From positions 3,162,001 through 3,226,000 of the forward strand of contig CAKKNE010000003.1 of NCBI GenBank assembly GCA_918797485.1: 64,000 bases of DNA, in the 5' to 3' direction. Below, piece by piece: positions 51,053-60,643 of this stretch; position 1 is the first letter of the stretch, and the number at the start of each line of letters is the position of its first letter. Both the position numbers and the translations under genes were made by a program. A model generated the notes under the pieces. That model ran no database searches. It saw only the letters and a program-made list of their open reading frames with translations, and had not been told where the DNA came from. This DNA comes from Pelagomonas calceolata. Taxonomy: Eukaryota; Sar; Pelagophyceae; Pelagomonadales; Pelagomonadaceae.

Positions 51053-52590
51053 TCAGCCGGGCCGCACGAGTGTTTGCGTGCGATCGGCCTCGACCGCTTC
51101 CTCGTGAGTCTTTTTGGTGTTCATGGGGCGCAGGACTTTGAAGGAGCAGCACAGACCTGTGTCGACGCACATCATCCCACCGGCATTGTCGAACTCGCCG
51201 CAGTAGTTCGGCGCCGAGAATATGGTTACAAGTCCACGGGCTGCCTGGAACTCGTACCCGTCCTCGACCACCTGATGCGCTCGGCAGACGATGTCCAGGT
51301 CATGCTGTTTCAGGAAGTCACGGATGACCTCGTGCCCGAACGTATAACTAACTCCCCGCGTGTTGTAGCCTGTAAGGAAATCAAAGTTCAGGTGGCTTCG
51401 AATCAGATGAACACCCACCCCATCAACCCGACGCCTTATCTGAGAACTCCACTACCCTCCCGGTCGCCGGCAAGGTTACCTCAGTCGCGCTACGACACAA
51501 TTCTCGGGACCTAGTTTACTGGTTGATTTCCCACACAGGTTGTAGCCCCATCCCATGATCGCGGGGTCCGGATCCGACCAGAGGAGGTCGCAGAGCAGCC
51601 CGTCCTCAGGGACCTCGGTCGGCCGCTCTATTTTGGCGATCTGGTCGAGCGACGCGAGTTCGGGGCTGAGGCCACCGTGCATGGCCAGGATCTTGTCGGC
51701 GACTATGGCTGCCACCTGCGTAAACGAAGCTGTCGCGGCGCTCTCCCCACCGTGAATCTCCGACGAACACGCCGCGTCGACGGCGGAGGTTGACGCCCTC
51801 GGTGCGACGCACGGCCCCAAGGTGAAGACACACGAACTTCAGGTGCTCAGAGTCACCGACCGGCATGCAATTAAAACAGTCACCAAAGACGCGCCAGAGT
51901 TTGATCGAGTAGCGGCGCTTGCACTCATCGTAGAACCCGTAGATCCTGTTCAGGGCCGAGCACTCGTGGTTGCCGCGCAGAAGGAAAAAGGTTTCCGGGT
52001 ACTTGATCTTGTAGCACAGCAGAAGCGCAATTGTTTCGATCGACTGTTTTGCCCGGTCCACGTAGTCACCCAGAAAAACGTAGTTCGCCGCTGGGGGGAA
52101 GCCACCAACCTGTGTGCAAATTAACCAGTGAGCCGTGTGCTCGGCGACGATCGTACTGGCTTAGTCGAGCGGTGGGGGGGCCTGGCGTTGACCGCCGCGC
52201 CATCGAGCAGACTCGCGTTTGCGTGGAGATCGACGCGATGAGTGAGCACGCCGTGGACCGATGTACGGCAGTAGAGACACTCTCGACAAGCGCATATACC
52301 GTCGACGAAGGCACCGTTTCAATTCGCGCACCGTTCCCAACCTCGAAGAGCCGCAGCAGGTCGTGGTACTGGCCGTGGGTATCGCCGCATATGTTCAGCG
52401 GCGCATGTAGCTCGAGCAGCATCGGTTGCTCGAGGAAAACTCCACGGCTCGTTCGTGCAAGCCATAGGACGTCCTCCTCTGCGAGGTGCACCTCGGTCCC
52501 CGGACGGTCATCTTTGACGGCCACGAGCTGCCGAATGCATGCGTCGAGCCGCTTTAGAGTATTATCGTCTCGTAGGCCAGGTGTGCACAT
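51053..52590 (-). CDS. PP1-type Ser/Thr protein phosphatase catalytic subunit, four exons
   Basis: Model: complement(51053..51369, 51547..51715, 51861..52109, 52342..52590), 327 aa, the normal PP1 length, from the ATG of [15 protein letters not shown]. Metallophosphatase motifs: [20 protein letters not shown] (PP1 has GDIHGQ), [20 protein letters not shown] (usually GDYVDRGKQ), [80 protein letters not shown] and [20 protein letters not shown]. Metal ligands are all present; Thr for Ile and Ala for Gly are unusual changes beside them. All three introns are of the introner type, and each splice restores the PP1 sequence with no extra or missing residue. The C-terminus is short and charged. Confidence 0.9.
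51370..51546 (-). mobile_element. Introner (177 bp, GC-AG), third intron of the PP1 gene; best-preserved member
   Basis: Perfect 8-bp duplication GCTACAAC on both sides. The first copy supplies a GC donor. Ends CTGTGTGGGAAATCAA and TTTGATTTCCTTACAG are inverted repeats. Splicing gives [14 protein letters not shown], the same length as PP1. Confidence 0.85.
51716..51860 (-). mobile_element. Introner-like intron (145 bp), second intron of the PP1 gene
   Basis: Donor GTCGGTGA, end TTCGTTTACGCAG, then GTGGCAGC. Target copies and inverted ends are only weakly alike, so this is likely an older member. The joined protein is [16 protein letters not shown]. Confidence 0.55.
52110..52341 (-). mobile_element. 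Introner-like intron (232 bp), first intron of the PP1 gene
   Basis: Donor/target GTTGGGAA, then CGGTGCGCGAATTGAA; the end is GGTTAATTTGCACACAG, followed by GTTGGTGG (first five bases alike). The interior shares CCACGGCG and CTCGATGGCGCGGC with the centrin intron. Other in-frame donors exist further in, but only this one gives [12 protein letters not shown]. Confidence 0.75.
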
Positions 52591-53562
52591 TAGGCGCGAA
52601 ATCGTCTCCGCTTGTTCGCCCCCCTCAGGGTCTTGCCTTGCCACAGCGTGCGGCAGCGCAGTGTCTGTACCACCCGGATCTGCGATGCAGCCCTTAGGCC
52701 GTGCCTATACGTACCAGGCCGTAGGTACCGTAGGTATCCTGAGATACATGTTATCGTCTCTCCGTTTACAGCGATTGTGTTATGATCCTGTAGTTACCTT
52801 TATCTAGAGCGAGCTCCTCTCGGGTTCTAGTAGGTATCAAAGGCTAGTGGCCTGTATCCTAGGATACTTCCTTCTCCCTCAGGCTCAGGCTCTTCAAGTT
52901 ACTAATCTCCCGGGCCTTTATTCCAACTCTGCCACAGTGTCTTATCCGAGTCCGACTCGGAGTCGGGGTTGAGGGGGTTCCCACACTCTCACGTTTCAGT
53001 GAGAGTCCTTCCTGTTGGTATCTCCGTGTCCGAGTCACATTGACACCCGAGAGACCTAGCTACAACAGCTGCATTGTGCACTTGCTGCCAGTGCACCCAG
53101 CTCATCAGTGAATTTCGCCCGGGCCGGGCGCAAAGTGACTCCCCGTGTAATACTAGCACTATGAGTGAATGGGGTGTAAACCTTCATCATCATGATTACG
53201 TCAAGGTGGGACTATGTAGGAGAGTAAGAGGGGCCTAGTGTAGCACCAGGGGGTATATTCTTCGCAGTCCATGTTGATGGTCACGGTCGATTAGTAGTAA
53301 TATTTCGAGATCCACTTCAAGTTTTGGGACTCGGATAGGTCACTGGCTCATGAAGCTTATCATATGTCATTTGAAGCTTCACAATTTTGAGCTGCGGTGC
53401 AGGCCCTGTCTCTGACTGGAGAGCTAGGACCCTGCTACTTTACATACAAGCTCGTAACGCTGCGACATACCAGTACTCTTGCTATATACACGGTATCATA
53501 TGTCAATAGCCAGCGAGCGGAGCAGCTGTGCCTTGTAACAGAGTCGAATTACACACCTAAAT
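52591..53562. other. Compositional boundary, no recognised gene
   Basis: GC falls clearly across this stretch. It contains GGTACC-type repeats (52708-52740), a hairpin CTCTCAC...GTGAGAG near 52987-53006, and text resembling 50520-50590 (GAGCTAGGACCCTGCTAC at about 53420), another small repeat. Confidence 0.45.
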
Positions 53563-55694
53563 ATGTATGGCGATGCATCGCGATTAGCGCGCGCGCAGCA
53601 GAGGCGAAAGGCGGGGGTCAAGCATGTGCCTGCTGAGGTCAAGTGGGAACGTGTACCACGCCGTAGCTTCTCTGGCACATTTGATAACTTAATGTTGACT
53701 TTGAAAGTAGTACCTGGAGCTGATGGCCTCAATGCTGTCGTTGTGGGCTGGAAAACACCAATAGATGACCATGACGCGGCCGCTGGATCTTGTGAGAAGC
53801 AGATGCTCGAAGTTGATTGCCTTAGAAAGGAATTTGTTGCAAAGAATCGGACATTCAAGAACTGGGAGACTGCGTGGCTACTGATGAATGACAGACCAGA
53901 AGAGTTGGAAGAATATCTAGAGCTGCGACCCAAAATTGCAAACTTTCGGGAACGCGTCGCATTGATGAAAAAAACCGAAGAGAAAGTTGAAGCAGAGCAG
54001 CAGTGGCGAAGATATCATGAGCTCAAGCTGCGCTGCGAGCGTCTTCTCGAGGCCCGCGAAGTGCTGAGAGATGTAAAAAGAATCAAAGATTGTTCATTTC
54101 AAGACATGAAGCAAGCTGATCAGCACTTAGAAAAGTTGTTCGAGCTAGAACGTGAAACAGCAGAAAGAATCAGTGAGGACCACGTCCTTGCAGATCAGCA
54201 AGGCTGTAGCATATCAGAATTGTTTCCTGCTGTGCAAGCCGGTATGATTATTACAGAAGTTAATGGTATCATGACTGAGAATCTACCATGGGTTGAGGTT
54301 CATCAGCTTATCCAAGATGCTCACCATCCACATATGCTTCAATTTCGACGTTATGACTTCAGACTTAACTCGGTCTCCAGTAAATGGGAAACGCTCCAGG
54401 CAGTCAGAGAACGTGCGCAGTACATCGGAGATCCAAGGGTTGGTCGTGAACTGTTCTTACAAGCCTGCCGTGCAGGGACAGAGGATGTAGTTGCCCAATA
54501 CCTCAGAGAAGGTCAGGAAGTAGATGCCCGGGACACAACACAGTGTACTGGATTACATTACTCTGCTTCAAATAGTCATCTTGGTGTTATCAAGATCCTC
54601 ATTGAAGCCAAAGCCACACTCGAAGTGCGTGATGCCAACTGGGAAACACCCCTAGTCACTACTTGTCGTCGTGGGGAATGTGAGGGTGCAACCATGCTTA
54701 TTGCGAATGGTGCTAGGTGTGATGTTCGAGATAGAGCTGGTCGTTCAGCTTTTATCCATGGCATCCTTAGTGGGTCAGTTGCTATGGTCGTTCTACTGTT
54801 ACAATTAATTGATGAAGACACCATGCGATGGCAGCCGGATAAAATCTGGAAGTGGACGCCATTGCACTATGCTGTCTCAGCTAAACTTCCGTCTATTGTT
54901 GATGTTCTTCTCAAACATCATGCATCACCCTATGCCCTGAGCGCCGACGGGAAGACTCCTATTGTTCTTGCACAGGGCGAGCTGCACGAGGTACAGACTT
55001 TGATTCAACAATTCATTTCAAACGAACCAGCACAGTGTGTTTTACCCGGTGGGCTTGATCGCGGTGCGTTGTGGCTTGGCTCAAGAGAAGCCGCATATCC
55101 GCAATTTGCAACAGACCGAGGCTTTACATCTGTTCTATCTATTTTTGATCGAGGTTTGGTTCTCCGTCTGTTGGAACAAAATCATCCTTTAAACTACAGG
55201 TCAAAAGGACCCAAAGATTCGCTGGCTATCGGACCCTGGGGAGAACAAAGCCATTGTACAATGTGAGATCATGATAAACATGCCAGAGACTACGGAGGAT
55301 GCAGCAGCATGGTACACTCTTACTGGATTACTAAAAACGTGTACAGAATTTATTCACAAAGCTATCGAGTCAAGTCCCATCATTATCTCATCCCCAGCCT
55401 CAATACAGTCCACCTTAACATCACCTCACTCGTAGGCGCAAGGAGACTTTATTAGTGCACTGTGACCTTGGAATTCACACATCGTTCTGCATTGTCCTTG
55501 CTTATATGATGACCAAGCGACGACTGAGACTACGAGAATCAGTTCTGCATCTACAAAAAATCAGACGACAGCTTAAGCTAGGCCGACACACAAGACTTGG
55601 CCTGGAAGCCATGGAACGCTCCTTGGATTCGCGCAAGCTTCGTCGCCTTGACGGTCGGCTGCGAAAAGCTCCCATCTTGGCCATAAAAATTTGA
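53563..55694 (+). CDS. PDZ-ankyrin protein ending in an inactive dual-specificity phosphatase domain
   Basis: Suggested model: join(53563..55153, 55200..55407, 55436..55694), 685 aa. Coiled-coil text near 110-210 is followed by a PDZ-like segment (SISELFPAVQAGMIITEVNG), ankyrin repeats (TGLHYSASNSHLGVIKILIE, WTPLHYAVSAKLPSIVDVLL) and GALWLGSREAAYPQFATDRG, the start of a DSP fold. The 46-bp intron at 55154 is well supported: it leads to RWLSDPGENKAIVQCEIMIN, TLTGLLKTCTEFIHKAIES. The second join uses only 28 bp and is doubtful, but the following ETLLVHCDLGIHTSFCIVLA is plainly the phosphatase loop. There the catalytic Arg of HC-x2-G-x2-R is replaced by Thr, so the domain should not hydrolyse phosphate. 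Codon use is far less GC-biased than in 0-50 kb. Confidence 0.7.
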
Positions 55695-56103
55695 TATGAC
55701 GAGAATCATTCACCAGCTCGTCACTACAGCGCCAGCACGGCATAATACCAGGGACAACAGAGGGTGACGACCCAGGATCGATGCTTTGCGGGCTGTGTAG
55801 CTCTAGTACTCTGCTCACCACGAATATGATGTTTTGTCGTGTGGCCCACGCCGGGCCTACTTTAGTTGTACTAGTTCCCCCTAGGCCTCCTTGGCCGCTA
55901 AGTTCGGGCGAACTCTCTGCGCGTGGGGCAGCCGCGCAGCGATCGCCATAATTGCAATGGAAATACACGTCTAGTAGGATCCCAAGGTTCAACTGAGACG
56001 TATCCAAGCACAACCCGTACTTGTATTACCCGTCTAGGCTACTTCCCATCCTAGGGTGCTCCGATATCCCCTTAGTAGGGGGAAGTCGCCTCTCACTCCT
56101 AAC

Positions 56104-56250
56104 TATTATCATCCTGAGTCACTTTTATTGACGGACGCAATTCCCCGTCACAAACCCCATCAAACATGGGAGAAACTATTTCGTTAGACGACTACACTAC
56201 GCTGCCGGGGAAGTCCGGAGCTACACACTCTATTTCCCTATGCATCGCAG
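56104..56250 (+). repeat. Dispersed repeat present three times
   Basis: CCCCATCAAACATGGGAGAA through GCATCGCA recurs at 61105-61202 and, with short insertions, at 61635-61782; the upstream AACTATTATCATCCT part recurs at 61591. Contains the small palindrome CCATCAAACATGG. Confidence 0.85.
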
Positions 56251-56467
56251 GTTATGGGCCCACGCTCTGCGTGGTGTCTAACGGAACTGTCCAGAGGCAT
56301 TGAACAACCCTCCGGACGTTTTAAAACCTAACCTAAATCATTATAAAACATCACTAAACGTTATTCAATTAACAAACTCCACAAATTAATATATTAAACA
56401 CGAAACTCAGAAGGCTCGCAATCTCGAAACTAACATAAGATGGCGGACCCTCCCGGGCGGCCTTAGT

Positions 56468-56574
56468 CTACTCTGCAGCCAAATGTGCTCGTCAGGTAAG
56501 CCCAAACAGCGTCTCCTCGTCGCGTGTTTCGCGCACTAAGCTCACGACACGCGACACGCAGAAGCTTGGCGGGG
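56468..56574 (+). repeat. Dispersed repeat, inverted copy of 14733-14845
   Basis: Anchors: CAAATGTGCTCGTCAGGTAA, GCCCAAACAGCGTCTCCTCG. It ties this AT-richer region to the GC-rich one. Confidence 0.85.
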
Positions 56575-57127
56575 TAAATAATTCAAGTTTAGCAAAACCC
56601 GTCACTTGGTGGTCCAAAAACCGGGCCGAAACAGGCAAATCTTGGTAGAATATGGTCCCGCGAGACCCCAAACTGTGTCCTTGGTGGCCTGGGGGGTTCA
56701 AGTTCATGAGGCGAATGTTCCCTCCGCACGGTTACCACTGGCAGTACTAATTCCCGGCCTCAGCCTTGACCCAAAACCAAAGGTAGTCTGACCCAAAACC
56801 AAAACTTACTTTTTGGACACTTGAATATTCAAATAAGTAAGATGCTACTCAACTCCCACCCCAAGTATCGGTCTGCCAAAACGTCAAATCCCGACGGCCC
56901 CACCCCCACTTTTGTTGGGGGGCGGGAATCGACTTGTTTAACCTTCGTTTGTAAGGACCTTTTGGCTGCATTTATATTTGCTGTGGGCGGCAATCCGGGT
57001 CTTTCCGAGTCCTCGAAATCTGGCTTCCTCGCCCCTTCATTGGGGTGGTCTTTATTAGCCAATGACGACCGAATATCGTGAGCGACAGATAATTGCGAGT
57101 GCTTAAATCTTGTCAAAACGATCAAAA

Positions 57128-60100
57128 TCACGATGCTTTGGCTGGCAAGCGATGCGCGATTAATGATTTTGATGTTTCGAAGTGTTCAAGAGCAGCATCT
57201 AGCTCTGGTGTTCGCAAATATTTTTTGTTACTATGCGCAGTGTCCGGGGTAACTTGCTTGTGGCCCGCTAGCTTCTGCGCTGACCTATCCCTCTCTTCCG
57301 TCAGCGATTCCAGGACACTTTCAACTTGGTGTATAATCTCGTTTATGGGCGTATCTTTATCGGGAGGGGGGATGCCAAGCATAATGCACACATGCTTGAT
57401 ACCCCCAAAAGCTGCTCGATGCAGACTCTCCGCCATTCGGGCTGTCTCCTGGGCATGCTTGTGACGCATTAATTGATTGGCAAGGCGGAGCTGCATATCA
57501 CGAGCCTCGCGGGAACTCGAACCAACAATTGATTGTGAATCATAACGTACTTGCTCCAGCTCCAATTCAGATTGGCTCAGCATATATTTTACTTTTCGTT
57601 GTCGAAGTTCAGCAGCATCATGCAATGCGCACATTTGTGTCTGGAGCGACTGGGCCAGATAAAATTTGCAGAAGAACTCTCTCAGGTTGGGCAACAATGT
57701 TCGCTTCTGAATAAGCTTTAAACGGGCCTCCCATTCAAGCTCCAGGTATGATGCCAGCTCTTGGGGTCGGCTGCCAACAAGGGCAGTATCTTTGGCTAGA
57801 ACTCCTTGGGTGTGGTTGTGACGCTCTTTTGTACTGTCTCGCCTAGACTTGACACCGGAATTTGAATCATCTGAGCTTAGCAAGCCGTCAGTGGGACGAT
57901 TGAGATGTTTTCGTCGTGCTGTGCGTTGGAGATGCTCGCGCTGACGTATCCGTTGAATTAGCATGTCATTCTGCAATCCAGTCAAATCCTGGGCTGCACG
58001 ATGTAGAATTTTATTGTTCGCAGCAAAGTCATGTGAGTCAAATATATTGCTTCTCAACTGCTGTTGGACTTCTTTTATGAATAGGTCATCTTGAGTCAGC
58101 TTTGCCTCGAGCTCGTCTATCAGTGCTTGGCTATGAGCTGGATGGCGTTCGCACATAAGCTTGACACACTCATAGTTCCTATACAGAAGCTTTGCCATTC
58201 TATGACCACGTTCGGTCCTTTCTAGTCGTTCCACTAATCTAGTGAGCTCAGTCTCCAAGCCGCTTGTCGACAAGTGCATTTTGCTTAGCTCATTTGCTTC
58301 ATCACGAATGCCATCATATCTCCGATTAACAGCAATTCGCTCTTGCCTTAATTGATCTAACTCATTGCGGTATGAACTAATGATTTCGCGAAGTTGGTTC
58401 AATTTGTTAGCAAAATGATCCACAAAACCACGCTGTTGATTTTGTGGTGACATTTTTTTTCGCGCAAATTTATGTCGTGATTTACTGGTGGGCTTCTTAG
58501 TTTCGGCAGTTGGCTTTGCTAATGCATCTGCCATATTGTCAATTTTGACAGAGGATATTTGAGGTAACTTGCGATCTACAACAGCTGCCTTCATTGTACT
58601 TGCCAGAGCAGTCGAATCGTTGCTTATCTTCGGTGCCGCATTTGCGGGAGTCATACAAAGAAATTGATTTAGCTTGAGTAGTTTGGTTGAGGGTGTGGTA
58701 GCAGTTTTGTCCTGATGATTGGATCGTTGTGCGACTCCCTTCAAAAATCGCTCCCCACAGTTTGCCAGAGACACCCATGGAAATTGAATCCACACCCACC
58801 TGTGATAAAAGTAGGTGGAACACAGGGGGACTTTTTCATTCACTTTCATTGGCACGTCCACGACACCCAGTTTGCCGCTGATGTTACCCTTTTCACTGAT
58901 TAACTCAACAACTGGGGTGTTCAGAATGGAGTTACCATCCTTGTCTATTGAAAGAAATGGTACACCAAGACTTGCCAAGTCGTCGTTCGGAATTGGTGGA
59001 TGAATGAATTTGGGCACATCTGCCGCTTCTTCCAACGACAGCGTGGCAAATTCAAGCATGAAATCACCAATTTGCAGGATCACGGCAGCAAGTTCATCAT
59101 CAGATGGTGTGTGTGCAAGTTTAAACTCGTCAACTGATCGCACATACTCTTCTACAAGGTCAAGACATGGACGAGATGGTTGTGCGCATCGCATGGTGTC
59201 ATCAAACTCTCCTGTAACCAGTTTGCGTATGGGTGTGTGTGAATTGGAGGAAGCAGTCAAGCTTGCCCACAAATTTAAAAACTCCCGCTTGTGTGCATGT
59301 GTCCACCAAAGGCAGAACATTCTCACTTCAACGAGCACAGCGCGTAGCCTATGCCAATTCCCACTCACTTCCAAATGATAAGGAAGCGCATCGAGTTTGC
59401 GATCGCACGGTGAAAGCCTGCCAAAATAACGGGCCATCAAATGATGAGCACGAATATGCGCTTCTGGGCTACGGATATAGTCACTGTAAATCACTGCAGC
59501 ATATTCTACATGGGAGAGGCTTCGCAGTCCATTCACTGAAAATGTGAAATCACGCAGAATCCTGCGAATACACGCACACTGTTCACGTGGTAGAGGGTTG
59601 CCTGTAGCGAGTTGAGCAATCCCCCACATTTCTATCTCGGTCAATCCATGTCTGGACGAATAAAGTGCCGTAAGTACCCGCCTAAGATTATTTGCGGCTT
59701 CTGTGTATGTAGAATCTACGTAACCGCTACACATTTCAAGTACGCGAGCAATCAGCACTGGTGTTACCTCGGCTGCAAGGTAGACCTCAACCTGCTGATC
59801 AATAGTCGCATTCGACATTTCAGCGCCAAGGCGCAAGGCATAGAGAACGGTACGAAGGAAAAGCGGCTGCGAGGAAGCTTTGGCAGTTACTATTCTGAAT
59901 TGTTGAGCTTGCTTTAGCAATTGTAGAGACTGCTGGTTGGCTGCAAGAAAACTGTTTATGATAAGATGGCGAACCTCAACAGACAGTGGCTGCAAATGAA
60001 TCGTTGGACACTTTCTCCGACGGAGCTCTGTATATGTTCTGTGCATCCTAGACTCGTCAAATAGCCCGTCAGGGCTTGACCCGAATTGCTCTAGTTCAAC

Positions 60101-60643
60101 TGTGGACACGATTATTCTCACTCCCTGAGGTAGCTGAGACGGGAGCCAGTGCAATGTATTTGCTGTGCTAGATTCTCCAAGGAGACAATTGACAGCGTCA
60201 AGGACTATCACAATGCGAGCAGGGAATTGTTTTTTCCCCGCAGCTGCCAGGAATCGACTTAGCGACCACCTGAGACGTTCCTCGGACGTTGGAATTTCCA
60301 TTTCCCTTAGCTGAAAGTGCTCCTTTAAAGCGGACTCAAGTCGGTGAAGGAGATGAGCAAGCTGCTTTGACTGCGGCGAGCATCCAACAAAATGTTGAAA
60401 CAGAAATTCATCTCTGTGTTTTGTCTTTCTGCGTAGGCTCACCCAATTCGCTAACAAAGCGCTCTTGCCGCACCCGGCGGCACCGGTGATCACAAATGGT
60501 AGTTTGACATCTCCCTCAATAGTCTCCGCATGACTGTCAAGAGCATGGAATACAGCTCTGTTCCCCGTTTCGTAAACGTAATCCGTGCTACGGCTGGCGG
60601 CAAAGGCTTGATGCTCATCCGCGTAGTCATTTTCCATGTTCAT
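57128..60643 (-). CDS. NACHT-like P-loop NTPase with long C-terminal coiled coils
   Basis: 1171 aa, one exon, from the ATG of MNMENDYADEHQ. Residues about 45-210 form a NACHT/STAND-like NTPase: LPFVITGAAGCGKSALLANW (Walker A) and RIVIVLDAVNCLLGE (Walker B), then LPQGVRIIVSTVELEQFG. The ALLANW wording and the following helical region (HGLTEIEMWGIAQLATGN, HHLMARYFGRLSPCDRKLDA, LPYHLEVSGNWHRLRAVLVE) are like nephrocystin-3 and related NACHT-TPR proteins, which act at cilia; that link is by resemblance only. A middle part reads FYHRWVWIQFPWVSLANCGE. From about 720 on, several hundred residues are coiled coil (NQLREIISSYRNELDQLRQE, LETELTRLVERLERTERGHR). Codon use is AT-tolerant like its neighbours. 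Confidence 0.65.
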   Translation of the reverse strand: MNMENDYADEHQAFAASRSTDYVYETGNRAVFHALDSHAETIEGDVKLPFVITGAAGCGKSALLANWVSLRRKTKHRDEFLFQHFVGCSPQSKQLAHLLHRLESALKEHFQLREMEIPTSEERLRWSLSRFLAAAGKKQFPARIVIVLDAVNCLLGESSTANTLHWLPSQLPQGVRIIVSTVELEQFGSSPDGLFDESRMHRTYTELRRRKCPTIHLQPLSVEVRHLIINSFLAANQQSLQLLKQAQQFRIVTAKASSQPLFLRTVLYALRLGAEMSNATIDQQVEVYLAAEVTPVLIARVLEMCSGYVDSTYTEAANNLRRVLTALYSSRHGLTEIEMWGIAQLATGNPLPREQCACIRRILRDFTFSVNGLRSLSHVEYAAVIYSDYIRSPEAHIRAHHLMARYFGRLSPCDRKLDALPYHLEVSGNWHRLRAVLVEVRMFCLWWTHAHKREFLNLWASLTASSNSHTPIRKLVTGEFDDTMRCAQPSRPCLDLVEEYVRSVDEFKLAHTPSDDELAAVILQIGDFMLEFATLSLEEAADVPKFIHPPIPNDDLASLGVPFLSIDKDGNSILNTPVVELISEKGNISGKLGVVDVPMKVNEKVPLCSTYFYHRWVWIQFPWVSLANCGERFLKGVAQRSNHQDKTATTPSTKLLKLNQFLCMTPANAAPKISNDSTALASTMKAAVVDRKLPQISSVKIDNMADALAKPTAETKKPTSKSRHKFARKKMSPQNQQRGFVDHFANKLNQLREIISSYRNELDQLRQERIAVNRRYDGIRDEANELSKMHLSTSGLETELTRLVERLERTERGHRMAKLLYRNYECVKLMCERHPAHSQALIDELEAKLTQDDLFIKEVQQQLRSNIFDSHDFAANNKILHRAAQDLTGLQNDMLIQRIRQREHLQRTARRKHLNRPTDGLLSSDDSNSGVKSRRDSTKERHNHTQGVLAKDTALVGSRPQELASYLELEWEARLKLIQKRTLLPNLREFFCKFYLAQSLQTQMCALHDAAELRQRKVKYMLSQSELELEQVRYDSQSIVGSSSREARDMQLRLANQLMRHKHAQETARMAESLHRAAFGGIKHVCIMLGIPPPDKDTPINEIIHQVESVLESLTEERDRSAQKLAGHKQVTPDTAHSNKKYLRTPELDAALEHFETSKSLIAHRLPAKAS

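Larger units (their letters stand above)
55695..57127. other. Repeat-rich intergenic region
   Basis: No gene was recognised. Holds the dispersed repeats at 56104-56250 and 56468-56574 and a short direct repeat (TGACCCAAAACCAAA) near 56768-56805. Confidence 0.5.

Noticed and set aside
52110-52341. Alternative donors (GTGCCTTC, GTATATGC) for the first PP1 intron
   Set aside because: In frame but they would add 10 or more residues to a strictly conserved segment; the GTTGGG donor gives the exact PP1 sequence.
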